NCBI GenBank assembly: GCA_902478785.1
Contig: CABSMJ010000022.1
Span: 1-39,196 of the forward strand
From: an uncultured Oscillospiraceae bacterium
GTDB lineage: Bacteria > Bacillota > Clostridia > Oscillospirales > Oscillospiraceae
Length of the DNA stretch: 39,196 bases
Direction: 5' to 3'
Below the pieces are notes generated by a model that was given only the letters and a program-made list of their open reading frames with translations, was not told the DNA's origin and did not search any database. The position numbers were made by a program, and so were the translations under genes. This document shows positions 9,928 to 18,859 of this stretch, piece after piece (within the stretch, counting starts at the first letter, position 1; each line of letters begins with the position of its first letter).

Positions 9928-9962
9928 GGCGGGGAAGGAGAGCTTTCCTCTCCATCCCCGCC
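9928..9962 (-). promoter_or_regulatory. Hairpin between acpP and accB
   Basis: The 15-nt arms 9928-9942 and 9948-9962 pair with a single mismatch around a 5-nt loop, starting 7 nt after the acpP stop. No T tract follows on the minus strand. It is best read as a partial terminator or an mRNA 3'-end stabiliser that lets acpP transcripts exceed those of the enzymes; that function is inference. Confidence 0.55.
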
Positions 9963-9969
9963 TGGGACA

Positions 9970-10200
9970 TCAGGCCTTGTGGGCCTCCAGGTAAGCCAGA
10001 ATGTCGCCCACGGTCTTGAGGCCAGCTACATCGGCGTCGTCGATGCTGATGCCGGAGGCCTCCTCCAGCGCCATCACCAGCTCCACAGAGGCCAGGGAAT
10101 CGGCGCCCAGGTCCTCGGCCAGAGTGGCCTCGGGGGTCACCTTCTCAGCGTCGCAGCCCAGGGTCTCCACAATGATGTCGCGTACTTTCTCGAATTCCAT
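9970..10200 (-). CDS. acpP: Acyl carrier protein
   Basis: 76-residue acidic four-helix protein that holds growing acyl chains on phosphopantetheine. The attachment serine is S35 in GADSLASVELV. Size and charge are typical. It is the first gene of the cluster, directly behind a strong promoter with an operator-like repeat. The start is the ATG at 10200 with a GGAG-type site upstream. Confidence 0.98.
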   Translation of the reverse strand: MEFEKVRDIIVETLGCDAEKVTPEATLAEDLGADSLASVELVMALEEASGISIDDADVAGLKTVGDILAYLEAHKA

Positions 10201-10247
10201 CGGTATTCTCCTTACATACTGTTTGAATAGTGCAATTATTTTAATTA

Positions 10248-10273
10248 AAATTATTTAAGTAAAATAATTTAAG
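10248..10273 (-). promoter_or_regulatory. AT-rich operator-like repeat at the acpP transcription start
   Basis: AAATTATTT (10248-10256) and AAATAATTT (10262-10270) form a perfect 9-bp inverted repeat with a 5-nt spacer. The same stretch can be read as two direct copies of AAAATWATTTAAG, 14 bp apart (10247-10259 and 10261-10273). It covers about +1 to +23 of the acpP transcript, where a repressor would block initiation. A 14-bp palindrome ATTTTAATTAAAAT lies next to it at about 10237-10250. Assignment to the MarR protein of this cluster is inference. Confidence 0.6.
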
Positions 10274-10276
10274 CAT

Positions 10277-10305
10277 ATTGTAGGCAACCAAAGCCTGTTT
10301 GTCAA
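10277..10305 (-). promoter_or_regulatory. Main promoter of the acpP-acc-fab operon
   Basis: On the minus strand, TTGACA (10305-10300), a 17-bp spacer and TACAAT (10282-10277). The predicted start near 10270 falls on the edge of the inverted repeat. Confidence 0.85.
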
Positions 10306-10378
10306 GGGGAATTTTGCGTTTTTGGAAAATTTCGGATATTTTTCAAAGGGAAACGCCAGCGGACCAGAGTCCGGGCAG

Positions 10379-10407
10379 TTGACTTTTTTTGTCGGCTATG
10401 GTATAGT
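10379..10407 (+). promoter_or_regulatory. Promoter of the MATE gene
   Basis: TTGACT (10379-10384), a 17-bp spacer, then TATAGT (10402-10407). The start near 10414 gives a leader of about 100 nt, with an intrinsic terminator inside it. Confidence 0.8.
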
Positions 10408-10442
10408 GATTTCTGCATCGGGGACGCTTCGTTTTGTACATT

Positions 10443-10482
10443 ATCGCTAACAAGTGTATGCTTGTTGGCGATTTTTCTTTTT
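10443..10482 (+). terminator. Intrinsic terminator inside the MATE leader (putative attenuator)
   Basis: The 12-bp arms 10443-10454 and 10461-10472 (one G-T wobble) enclose a 6-nt loop and are followed by five T, C, five T. There is no gene on this strand between the promoter and the hairpin, so it would terminate the MATE transcript itself after about 65 nt unless read-through is allowed. Confidence 0.75.
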
Positions 10483-10513
10483 CCCCAAGTTTACAGGCAA
10501 GGAGCTGCATTTT

Positions 10514-11887
10514 ATGTCGGATTTTCCCTCGGCGGAGCGCCAAAATCCCTTTGTCCAGGGGCCGATCCTTCCGGCCCTGATTCGGTTTGCCCTGCCGCTG
10601 ATGCTCTCGCTGCTGCTCCAGGCTCTCTACGGCGGCGTGGATCTGGCGGTGGTGGGACGTTTTTCCCCCACAGCCAGCGCCGCGGCGGTGGCCACCGGCA
10701 GTCAGGTGATGCAGTGCGCCACGGTACTCATCACCGGGCTGACCATGGGGGTGACAGTGTGTCTGGGCAAGGCCATCGGCGCCCGGGACCGGGACGGAGC
10801 CGCCGCAGTGGTGGCGGGACAGATTCGGCTCTTTGCCCTGGCGGCGGTGGTTTTGACCGTGGTGATGATTCTCTTTGCTCCTCAGGCCGCCCGCTGGATG
10901 CATGTGCCCCAGGAGGCTCTGGAGGAGACCGTGCGGTATCTGCGCATCTGCTCCAGCGGCATGGTCTTTATCACCGCCTACAACGGCATCAGCGGCATTT
11001 TCCGGGGCATGGGCAACTCCCGCTCACCCTTCCTCTTCGTCCTCATCGCCTGCGTGGTGAATGTGGTTTTGGACCTCTTGTTCGTGGCCGTGTTTCATAT
11101 GGCCGCCTCCGGCGCCGCCCTGGCCACGGTCATCGCCCAGGCCGTCAGCGTGGCCTTCTCCGCGGCCTACCTGCGGCGGCATCCTCTGCCCTTTGCCCTC
11201 ACCCGGGACTGCTTTGCCCAAAAGGGCACGGTAAGCCACATCCTGAAGGTGGGCGCCCCCATCGCCCTCCAGGATTTTCTGGTGAACCTGTCCTTCCTCA
11301 TCATCACCAGCATCGTCAACACCCTGGGACTGGCGGCCTCGGCGGGAATCGGGGTGTCGGAAAAGCTCTTCAGCTTTCTCGCCATCGTGCCCATGGCCTT
11401 CATGTCCGCTCTGTCCGCCTTCGTGGCCCAGAACATGGGCGCCGGGCAGCCCCAGCGGGCCCGGCAGGCCCTGCGGAATGCCCAGGGCATCTCCTTTGCC
11501 TTCGGCGTAGCCACCTTTTTGCTGACCTTCCTAGCCGGGGATGTGCTGGCCTCCTGGTTTGACCAGGACCCGGCAGTCATCGCCGCCACCCAGCAATATC
11601 TGAAAAGCAGCGGCTTTGAGTACCTCATCACCCCGCTCACCTTCTGCTTCCTGGGCTATTTCAACGGCCGGGAACACACGGGATTTGTCATGTTCCAAGG
11701 GCTGTTTTCCGCCTTTTTGGTGCGGGTCCCCGCCTCCTATCTCCTCAGCCGCCTGCCCGGGGCCGGGATGTTCACCATCGGCCTGGCCGTGCCCGTATCC
11801 GCCCTGTGCAGCATCCTCTTTTGCCTGCTCTTTTTCCTCTATTTGCAGCGGAAAGAGCCCCCGGTCTGTGGCCCTGGGGCGGGCTGA
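10514..11887 (+). CDS. MATE-family multidrug/toxin efflux transporter
   Basis: 457-residue polytopic membrane protein with about 12 hydrophobic helices, the MATE-family length. The N-terminal part has LIRFALPLMLSLLLQALYGG and VDLAVVGRF, the helix-1/helix-2 pattern of MATE proteins, and the two halves show the internal-repeat look of the family, the second beginning around GAPIALQDFLVNLSF. It should export cationic drugs or metabolites with Na+ or H+; the substrate cannot be inferred. The ATG at 10514 has AAGGAG upstream; open frame before it lies in the leader hairpin and is not protein-like. It is divergent from acpP and ends before the T-box leader of leuA. Confidence 0.92.
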   Translation: MSDFPSAERQNPFVQGPILPALIRFALPLMLSLLLQALYGGVDLAVVGRFSPTASAAAVATGSQVMQCATVLITGLTMGVTVCLGKAIGARDRDGAAAVVAGQIRLFALAAVVLTVVMILFAPQAARWMHVPQEALEETVRYLRICSSGMVFITAYNGISGIFRGMGNSRSPFLFVLIACVVNVVLDLLFVAVFHMAASGAALATVIAQAVSVAFSAAYLRRHPLPFALTRDCFAQKGTVSHILKVGAPIALQDFLVNLSFLIITSIVNTLGLAASAGIGVSEKLFSFLAIVPMAFMSALSAFVAQNMGAGQPQRARQALRNAQGISFAFGVATFLLTFLAGDVLASWFDQDPAVIAATQQYLKSSGFEYLITPLTFCFLGYFNGREHTGFVMFQGLFSAFLVRVPASYLLSRLPGAGMFTIGLAVPVSALCSILFCLLFFLYLQRKEPPVCGPGAG

Positions 11888-11935
11888 TGTCCGCCCCGGG
11901 AACACGTCCCGACAGAAAAAAGGCGAAAATTTTTC

Positions 11936-11964
11936 TTGACAAACGGAGCAAAGTCGTGTAAATT
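11936..11964 (+). promoter_or_regulatory. Promoter of the leuACDB operon
   Basis: TTGACA (11936-11941), 17 bp, then TAAATT (11959-11964) preceded by TG. The predicted start is near 11971, at the 5' edge of the T-box leader. Confidence 0.75.
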
Positions 11965-11970
11965 CATTAC

Positions 11971-12273
11971 CAACACATGCGAATCAGACCAAATGCGATG
12001 ACAGGGAAAAAGTCGCTAGGCGCATTTCAGAGAGCCGCCGGTTGCTGCGAGGCGGTATGCAAACAGACGATATACTGGCCCTTGAGCAGTCCGCTGAACG
12101 TCCCCACGGGACCGTAGGCGCGAACGGGTTTCCTCACCGTTACCAGCGAGGCCGTATTCGTCCCGAAAGGGGCCGATAGGGAGAGTGGATATAATCTATT
12201 TATATCAATTAGAGTGGTACCGCGGAAGCTGCGCTTTCGTCTCTTTTTCAGGAGACGGAAGCGCTTTTTGTTT
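11971..12273 (+). ncRNA. T-box riboswitch leader controlling leuACDB
   Basis: Leader RNA of about 300 nt that senses uncharged tRNA. The T-box core AGAGTGGTACCGCGG lies at 12211-12225, with the TGG that pairs to the tRNA acceptor end. Stem I elements are visible: ATGACAGGGAAAAAGT near 11998-12014, CAGAGAGCCGCC and GGCGG around the distal loop, and CGCTGAAC near 12092-12099. Pairing AGGG with CCCT places CTG (12075-12077) in the specifier loop, followed by G, which would select leucine tRNA and fits leuA; ATA or ACT remain possible by shifts. It ends in a terminator at 12231-12273. Confidence 0.93.
12231..12273 (+). terminator. Regulated terminator of the T-box leader
   Basis: The 13-bp arms 12231-12243 and 12252-12264 (one G-T pair) enclose an 8-nt loop and are followed by TTTTTGTTTT. 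The competing antiterminator uses the T-box core just upstream. Confidence 0.9.
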
Positions 12274-12312
12274 TCTCCGGCACCGCCAAAAATCTAAAGG
12301 AGGCACCCAGAC

Positions 12313-13838
<1,526 letters not shown>

Positions 13839-13842
<4 letters not shown>

Positions 13843-15107
13843 GCATGACCATGACACAGAAAATTCTGGCAGCCCACGCCGGGCTGCCGGAGGTTCGGGC
13901 AGGACAGATGATCCAGGCCAAACTGGACATGGTACTGGGAAACGACATCACTTCCCCCGTCGCCATCAACGAGTTTGAAAAGGCCGGCTTCGACCAGGTC
14001 TTTGACCCCGCCCGTGTGGTGATGATCATGGACCATTTCACCCCCAACAAGGACATCAAGGCCGCCACCCAGTGCAAGCAGTGCCGGACCTTTGCCCGGC
14101 GCTTCGGCCTCACGCACTATTATGATGTGGGCCAGATGGGCGTGGAGCACGCCCTGGTACCGGAAAAGGGCCTCATCGCCCCCGGCGAGGCCTGCATCGG
14201 CGCCGACTCCCACACCTGCACCTACGGCGCCCTGGGCGCCTTCTCCACCGGCGTAGGCTCCACGGACCTGGGCGCCGCCATGGCCGCCGGACAGACCTGG
14301 TTCAAGGTCCCCGCGGCCATCCAGGTGGTCCTCACGGGCAAGCCCGGCCCCTACATCAGCGGCAAGGACGTGATCCTCCACCTGATCGGCAAGATCGGCG
14401 TGGACGGCGCGCTGTACCGCTCTTTGGAGTTCTGCGGCCCGGGGCTCCAATATCTGACCATTTTCGACCGGCTGACCATGTCCAACATGGCCATTGAGGC
14501 CGGCGCCAAGAACGGCATCTTCGCCGTAGACGACATCACTCGGGCCTATGTTGCCCAGCGGGTGGACCGTCCCTGGACCGCCTATGAGGCGGACCCGGAC
14601 GCCCCCTATGAGCAGGTCATCGAGCTGGACCTCAGTAAGATCGACTGCACCGTGGCCTATCCCCACCTGCCGGAGAACGCCCACCTGGCCGCCGAGAGCG
14701 GCGACATCGCCATCGACCAGGTGGTCATCGGCTCCTGCACCAACGGCCAGCTGGCAGACATGGCCGCCGCTGCGGCCATCCTCAAGGGCCGCAAGGTGGC
14801 CGACGGGGTCCGGGCCATCGTCATCCCCGCCACCCAAGCCGTCTACCGCCAGTGCATCGACCAGGGCTACACCCAGATTTTCCTGGACGCCGGCTGCATC
14901 GTCTCCACCCCCACCTGCGGCCCCTGCCTGGGCGGCCACATGGGGTGCCTGGCCGCCGGAGAGCGCTGCGTCTCCACCACCAACCGCAACTTCGTCGGCC
15001 GCATGGGCCATGTGGACAGCGAGGTCTACCTCGCCTCCCCCGCCGTAGCCGCCGCCAGCGCCGTCACCGGCCGCATCACCCATCCCAAGGAGGTTATGGA
15101 AGCATGA
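13839..15107 (+). CDS. leuC: 3-isopropylmalate dehydratase large subunit
   Basis: With LeuD isomerises 2- to 3-isopropylmalate using a 4Fe-4S cluster. The 422-residue aconitase-family protein has the cluster ligands C300 (GSCTNGQ), C360 and C363 (TCGPCLGG), and GADSHTCTYGALG at 121-133. At about 420 residues it is the shorter archaeal/clostridial type of LeuC rather than the 466-residue E. coli type. It starts within an ATGA overlap with leuA and ends in another with leuD. Confidence 0.97.
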
Positions 15108-15586
15108 GAGCACAGGGAAAAGTCCACAAATACGGCGATCACATCGACACCGACGTCATCATCCCTGCCCGGTATCTGGCCACCCAGGACGAAAAGGAGC
15201 TGGCCAGCCACTGCATGGAGGACATCGACACCTCCTTCGTCACCAAGGTCCAGCCCGGTGACATCATGGTGGGCGGGTGGAACTTCGGCTGCGGCTCCTC
15301 CCGGGAGCACGCACCCATCGCCATCAAGGCCAGCGGCATCTCCTGCGTCATTGCCAAGACCTTTGCCCGCATCTTCTACCGCAACGCCATCAACATCGGC
15401 CTGGCCATTCTGGAGTGCGAAGCCGCCAGCGACGGCATCCAGGACGGGGACCAGGTGAGCATTGATTTTGACACCGGCGTCATCACCAACGAGACCCGGG
15501 GCGAGACCTACCAGGCCGAGCCCTTCCCCCCCTTCCTCAAGGACATGATCCAAAAGGGCGGCCTGATGGCCTCCCTGCGCAAATAA
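15104..15586 (+). CDS. leuD: 3-isopropylmalate dehydratase small subunit
   Basis: 160-residue swivelling-domain partner of LeuC. It has DTDVIIPARYL near residues 15-25 and the substrate-loop motif NFGCGSSREHAP near 60-71. The short length fits the short LeuC. The ATG at 15104 overlaps the leuC stop (ATGA) with AAGGAGG 9 nt upstream. leuB follows after 12 bp. Confidence 0.97.
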   Translation: MRAQGKVHKYGDHIDTDVIIPARYLATQDEKELASHCMEDIDTSFVTKVQPGDIMVGGWNFGCGSSREHAPIAIKASGISCVIAKTFARIFYRNAINIGLAILECEAASDGIQDGDQVSIDFDTGVITNETRGETYQAEPFPPFLKDMIQKGGLMASLRK

Positions 15587-15598
15587 GGAGGAGGGACC

Positions 15599-16681
15599 AT
15601 GGAAAAACACATTGCCCTCATCCGGGGCGACGGCATCGGCCCGGAGATCATGACCCAGGCAGTGGCGGTGCTGGACGCCGTGGCGGAGCGCTTCGGTCAC
15701 CACTTTATTTATCAGGATGCCCCCATGGGCGGCAGCGCCATCGATGCCTTCGGCGTCCCCCTGCCCGAGTCCTCCCTGGAGACCTGCCTGGCCGCCGACA
15801 GCGTCCTGCTCTCCGCCATCGGCGGCCCCAAGTGGGACACCATCGACCCGGCCCTGCGGCCGGAGAAGGGCCTCCTGGCCCTGCGCGCAGGCATGGGGCT
15901 CTACGCCAATCTGCGCCCCGCCTCCCTGATCCCCCAGCTGCGTGAGGCCAGCCCTCTCCGCAGCGACATCGTGGACAAGGGCATCGACTTCATGGTGGTC
16001 CGGGAGCTCATCGGCGGCGCCTACTTCGGCGAGCACCGGACCTGGAGCGAGGACGGTGAGATGGCCGCCTCGGACCTGATGGCCTACCGGGAGAGCGAAA
16101 TCCGCCGCATCGTCCGGGTGGGTTTTGAGACGGCCATGAAGCGGCGCAAGCGCCTTTGCTCCGTGGACAAGGCCAACGTCCTGGACTCCTCCAAGCTCTG
16201 GCGGAAGATCGTAAACGAGATGGCCCCGGAGTACCCGGAGGTGGAGGTCCGGCACATGTACGTGGACAACTGCGCCATGCAGATCGTCCGGGACCCCAGC
16301 CAGTTCGACGTCATCGTCACCGAGAACCTCTTCGGCGACATCCTCTCCGACGAGGCCAGCCAGATCACCGGCTCCATCGGCATGATCCCCTCCTCCAGCC
16401 TGGGGGACGGCAGCCGGGGCCTCTACGAACCCATCCACGGCTCCGCCCCCGACATTGCCGGCCAGGACATCGCCAACCCCATCGGTATGATCCTGGCGGC
16501 GGCCATGATGCTGCGTTACAGCCTGGATCTACCCGCCGAGGCCGACGCCGTGGAACAGGCGGTCAGCGCCGTTTTGGAGCGCGGACTGCGCACCGGCGAC
16601 ATCTCCGAGCCCGGCTGCACCGCCGTTGGCTGCGCCGCCATGGGCCAGGCCATCGCCGCAGCAGTGGCGGAAAACCGTTAA
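15599..16681 (+). CDS. leuB: 3-isopropylmalate dehydrogenase
   Basis: NAD-dependent oxidative decarboxylation of 3-isopropylmalate to 2-oxoisocaproate, the last leucine-specific step before transamination. The 360-residue protein has GDGIGPE at residues 10-16, the substrate region with ELIGGAYFGE, the metal-binding NLFGDILSDEASQ and the NAD-site segment GLYEPIHGSAPDIAGQD. AAGGAGGAGG precedes the ATG. It ends the leu operon. Confidence 0.98.
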   Translation: MEKHIALIRGDGIGPEIMTQAVAVLDAVAERFGHHFIYQDAPMGGSAIDAFGVPLPESSLETCLAADSVLLSAIGGPKWDTIDPALRPEKGLLALRAGMGLYANLRPASLIPQLREASPLRSDIVDKGIDFMVVRELIGGAYFGEHRTWSEDGEMAASDLMAYRESEIRRIVRVGFETAMKRRKRLCSVDKANVLDSSKLWRKIVNEMAPEYPEVEVRHMYVDNCAMQIVRDPSQFDVIVTENLFGDILSDEASQITGSIGMIPSSSLGDGSRGLYEPIHGSAPDIAGQDIANPIGMILAAAMMLRYSLDLPAEADAVEQAVSAVLERGLRTGDISEPGCTAVGCAAMGQAIAAAVAENR

Positions 16682-16770
16682 TTTCCCGTCGCTTTTTCCG
16701 ATTTTTTCCTTCTTGTATCCCAGGAATTTTGTCAAACGCGCCAAAATTGTCGTCAGAGGCATTTTCCCCA

Positions 16771-16799
16771 TTGTGCTTTCCGGGAAAGACGTCTATAAT
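16771..16799 (+). promoter_or_regulatory. Promoter upstream of the ilv leader peptide
   Basis: TTGTGC (16771-16776), a 17-bp spacer and a perfect TATAAT (16794-16799). The start near 16806 gives a leader of about 340 nt to ilvB that contains a short ORF and a terminator. Confidence 0.72.
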
Positions 16800-16856
16800 G
16801 GACCAAAACAAGGGACATTTGTCTATGTACCGTTGACAGTGGAGGAACCGGCTTTT

Positions 16857-16994
16857 ATGTTGATGATTACTCTGATGATTACCATTTGCGTGATTTTGGT
16901 CCTGGTATCCATTATTATCCGGGAAGAAAATCATGTGTTTGGTCATGCTCAGAGCCATCTGAAAGCCTTTGCCAGTCCGGCAGCAGCCGCCTGA
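16857..16994 (+). CDS. Ile/Leu/Val-rich short ORF, putative attenuator leader peptide of ilvBNC
   Basis: 45 codons from ATG 16857, preceded by GGAGG at 16841-16845 (spacing 11). Of the first 21 residues 14 are branched-chain (7 Ile, 4 Leu, 3 Val; MLMITLMITICVILVLVSII covers most of it), followed by a polar tail starting REEN and ending in four alanines. It sits between a promoter and a terminator in front of acetolactate synthase, the same layout as the E. coli ilvB leader. The run would also form one transmembrane helix, so a small membrane protein is the main alternative. Codons 26-30 contain the 5' arm of an antiterminator pairing. Confidence 0.65.
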   Translation: MLMITLMITICVILVLVSIIIREENHVFGHAQSHLKAFASPAAAA

Positions 16995-17047
16995 CGTCCG
17001 CCATTCTCAGACTCGCTCAAAACGCCTGTGACCGACACATGGTCACA
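16930..17047 (+). promoter_or_regulatory. Antiterminator pairing that competes with the ilvB terminator
   Basis: CATGTG (16932-16937) is complementary to CACATG (17036-17041), and GGTCA (16941-16945) to TGACC (17029-17033), leaving a 3-by-2 internal loop; wobble or A-T pairs extend both ends. The 3' arm uses part of the left arm and loop of the terminator, so the two structures exclude each other. The 5' arm is just downstream of the Ile/Leu/Val codons, so a ribosome stalled there leaves it free. Confidence 0.55.
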
Positions 17048-17058
17048 GGCGTTTTTTT
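17019..17058 (+). terminator. Intrinsic terminator before ilvB
   Basis: The perfect 11-bp arms CGCCTGTGACC (17023-17033) and GGTCACAGGCG (17041-17051) enclose a 7-nt loop, are flanked by AAAA and are followed by seven T. It lies 25 nt after the leader ORF and 85 nt before ilvB. Confidence 0.92.
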
Positions 17059-17143
17059 CTCTCCCGCCGCCCCAAAGGCGGCAGAAGGGAAGCTTTCCCA
17101 GGCGCCGGTTTCCCGGCAAGGAACACCCAAGGAGGAATGCGTC

Positions 17144-18859
17144 TTGAAACTTCGCCCATCCCAAGTCATTTTGGAATGTCTGCTGGAGCAGGAAGTGGAC
17201 ACCGTCTTCGGCTATCCCGGCGGCACCATCCTGAACCTGTACGACGAGCTCTACCGCTACCAGGACAAGATCCATCACATTCTCACCGCCCATGAGCAGG
17301 GCGCCGCCCACGCGGCGGACGGCTACGCTCGGTCCACCGGAAAGGTGGGCGTGTGCTTCGCCACCTCCGGCCCCGGGGCCACCAATCTCACCACCGGCAT
17401 CGCCACCGCCTATCTGGACTCCTCTCCCGTGGTGTTCATCACCTGCAACGTGGAGGAAGACCAGCTGGGCCGGGACGCCTTCCAGGAGGTGGACATCACC
17501 GGCATCGGGATGCCCATCACCAAGGCCACCTTCCTGGTGCGGGACCCCCGGAAGATCGCCGACGTCATGCGTCAGGCCTTCGCCGTGGCCTCCAACGGCC
17601 GCCCGGGCCCGGTCCTGATCGACTTTCTGAAAAACGTCACCAACCCCAATCAGGAGGTGGACTACGAGTTCATCCCCTGGCGGGAGCACCGGCGCTGCGC
17701 CAGCATCCAGGAGCTCAACGCCAGCCACGAGCTCAAGAGCCCCGAGCCGGACCGGCAGGATATCCAGACCCTGCTGGAGATGATCGCTCAGTCGGAGCGG
17801 CCGCTGCTGATCTGCGGCGGCGGCGTGGTCCGGGGCCGGGCCCACCGGGAGTTCCGGGAGTTCGCCCAGCGGCTGGACGCCCCGGTGGCCATCACCGTCA
17901 TGGGCGGCGGCGGCTTCCCCGGCGCCAATCCCCTGACCACCGGCATGATCGGCATGCACGGCTCCCAAGCCTCCAATACCGCCGTGGCGGAGTGTGACCT
18001 GCTCATCGCCGTGGGCTGCCGGTTCTCCAACCGGGTGGCCCTGGACCCGTCCACCTTCGCCTCTCAGGCCAAGATCGTCCAGATCGACATCGACCGGGCG
18101 GAGATCGACAAGAACATCCTCACCGACCACCACATCATCGGCTCGGCCCGGCAGGTGCTGGCCATGCTCAATGAGCATCTGCCCCAGTACCACCACGAGG
18201 AGTGGAAATCCCACATCCTGCCCCTTCGGGCCCCCTCCACCGCCGAGGACAGCCCCCAACTCAACCCCCAGCAGATCCTGGATGAGCTCCAGCGGCAGGT
18301 CCCCGAGGACACAGTGTTCGCCACCGATGTGGGCCAGCACCAGATGTGGGCCATCAAGTATCTGCATTTCGCCTACCCCGGCCAGCTGCTCACCAGCGGC
18401 GGCTTCGGCGCCATGGGCTTCGGCCTGGGTGCCGCCATCGGCGCCCAGCTGGGCAACCCCCAAAAGCGGGTCATCCACGTCACCGGCGACGGCTGCTTCC
18501 GCATGAACTGCCACGAGCTGTGCACCGTACAGCACTATGATCTGCCCATCATCACCGTGGTGTTCAACAACGGCACCCTGGGTATGGTCCGCCAGTGGCA
18601 GAGCCTGCTCTACGGCAAGCGCTACTCCTCCACCACCCTGGACCGGGGCCCCGACTTTGTGAAGCTGGCAGAGGCTTACGGCCTGAGCGGCTATCGGGTC
18701 CGGACCCGGGCGGAGATGGCCCAGGCCCTGGCCCAGGCGCTCCAAAGCGGCCGGGGCGCCGTCATCGACTGCGTGCTGGACCCCGACGAGATGGTCCGGC
18801 CCATGGTGGCCGGCGGCTCTGCCATCACGGATTTTCTGCTGAAGGAGGGTGCGAATTGA
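17144..18859 (+). CDS. ilvB: Acetolactate synthase large (catalytic) subunit
   Basis: Thiamine-diphosphate and FAD enzyme making acetolactate from two pyruvates, or acetohydroxybutyrate for isoleucine. The 571-residue protein has the catalytic glutamate E51 in AHEQGAAHAADGYAR, the SGPGATN motif, the central FAD domain and the C-terminal ThDP-binding segment from GDG at about 447 to FNNGTLGM. The frame has no suitable ATG: TTG at 17144 has AAGGAGG 8 nt upstream and yields the normal MKLRPSQ start. The nearer ATG at 17137 is out of frame. It overlaps ilvN by 4 bp. Confidence 0.96.
   Translation: MKLRPSQVILECLLEQEVDTVFGYPGGTILNLYDELYRYQDKIHHILTAHEQGAAHAADGYARSTGKVGVCFATSGPGATNLTTGIATAYLDSSPVVFITCNVEEDQLGRDAFQEVDITGIGMPITKATFLVRDPRKIADVMRQAFAVASNGRPGPVLIDFLKNVTNPNQEVDYEFIPWREHRRCASIQELNASHELKSPEPDRQDIQTLLEMIAQSERPLLICGGGVVRGRAHREFREFAQRLDAPVAITVMGGGGFPGANPLTTGMIGMHGSQASNTAVAECDLLIAVGCRFSNRVALDPSTFASQAKIVQIDIDRAEIDKNILTDHHIIGSARQVLAMLNEHLPQYHHEEWKSHILPLRAPSTAEDSPQLNPQQILDELQRQVPEDTVFATDVGQHQMWAIKYLHFAYPGQLLTSGGFGAMGFGLGAAIGAQLGNPQKRVIHVTGDGCFRMNCHELCTVQHYDLPIITVVFNNGTLGMVRQWQSLLYGKRYSSTTLDRGPDFVKLAEAYGLSGYRVRTRAEMAQALAQALQSGRGAVIDCVLDPDEMVRPMVAGGSAITDFLLKEGAN

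Noticed and set aside
10414..10482. Known riboswitch (guanidine, fluoride or preQ1) before the MATE gene
   Set aside because: The leader is too short and lacks the conserved cores of these classes; only the terminator hairpin is supported.
16886..17143. N-terminal extension of IlvB
   Set aside because: The frame is open, but it runs through the leader ORF and terminator and is not protein-like; the TTG at 17144 has the ribosome site and gives the normal IlvB N-terminus.
16949..18745. Long minus-strand open frame opposite ilvB
   Set aside because: Compositional shadow of the GC-rich ilvB gene; no start signal and no recognisable protein.
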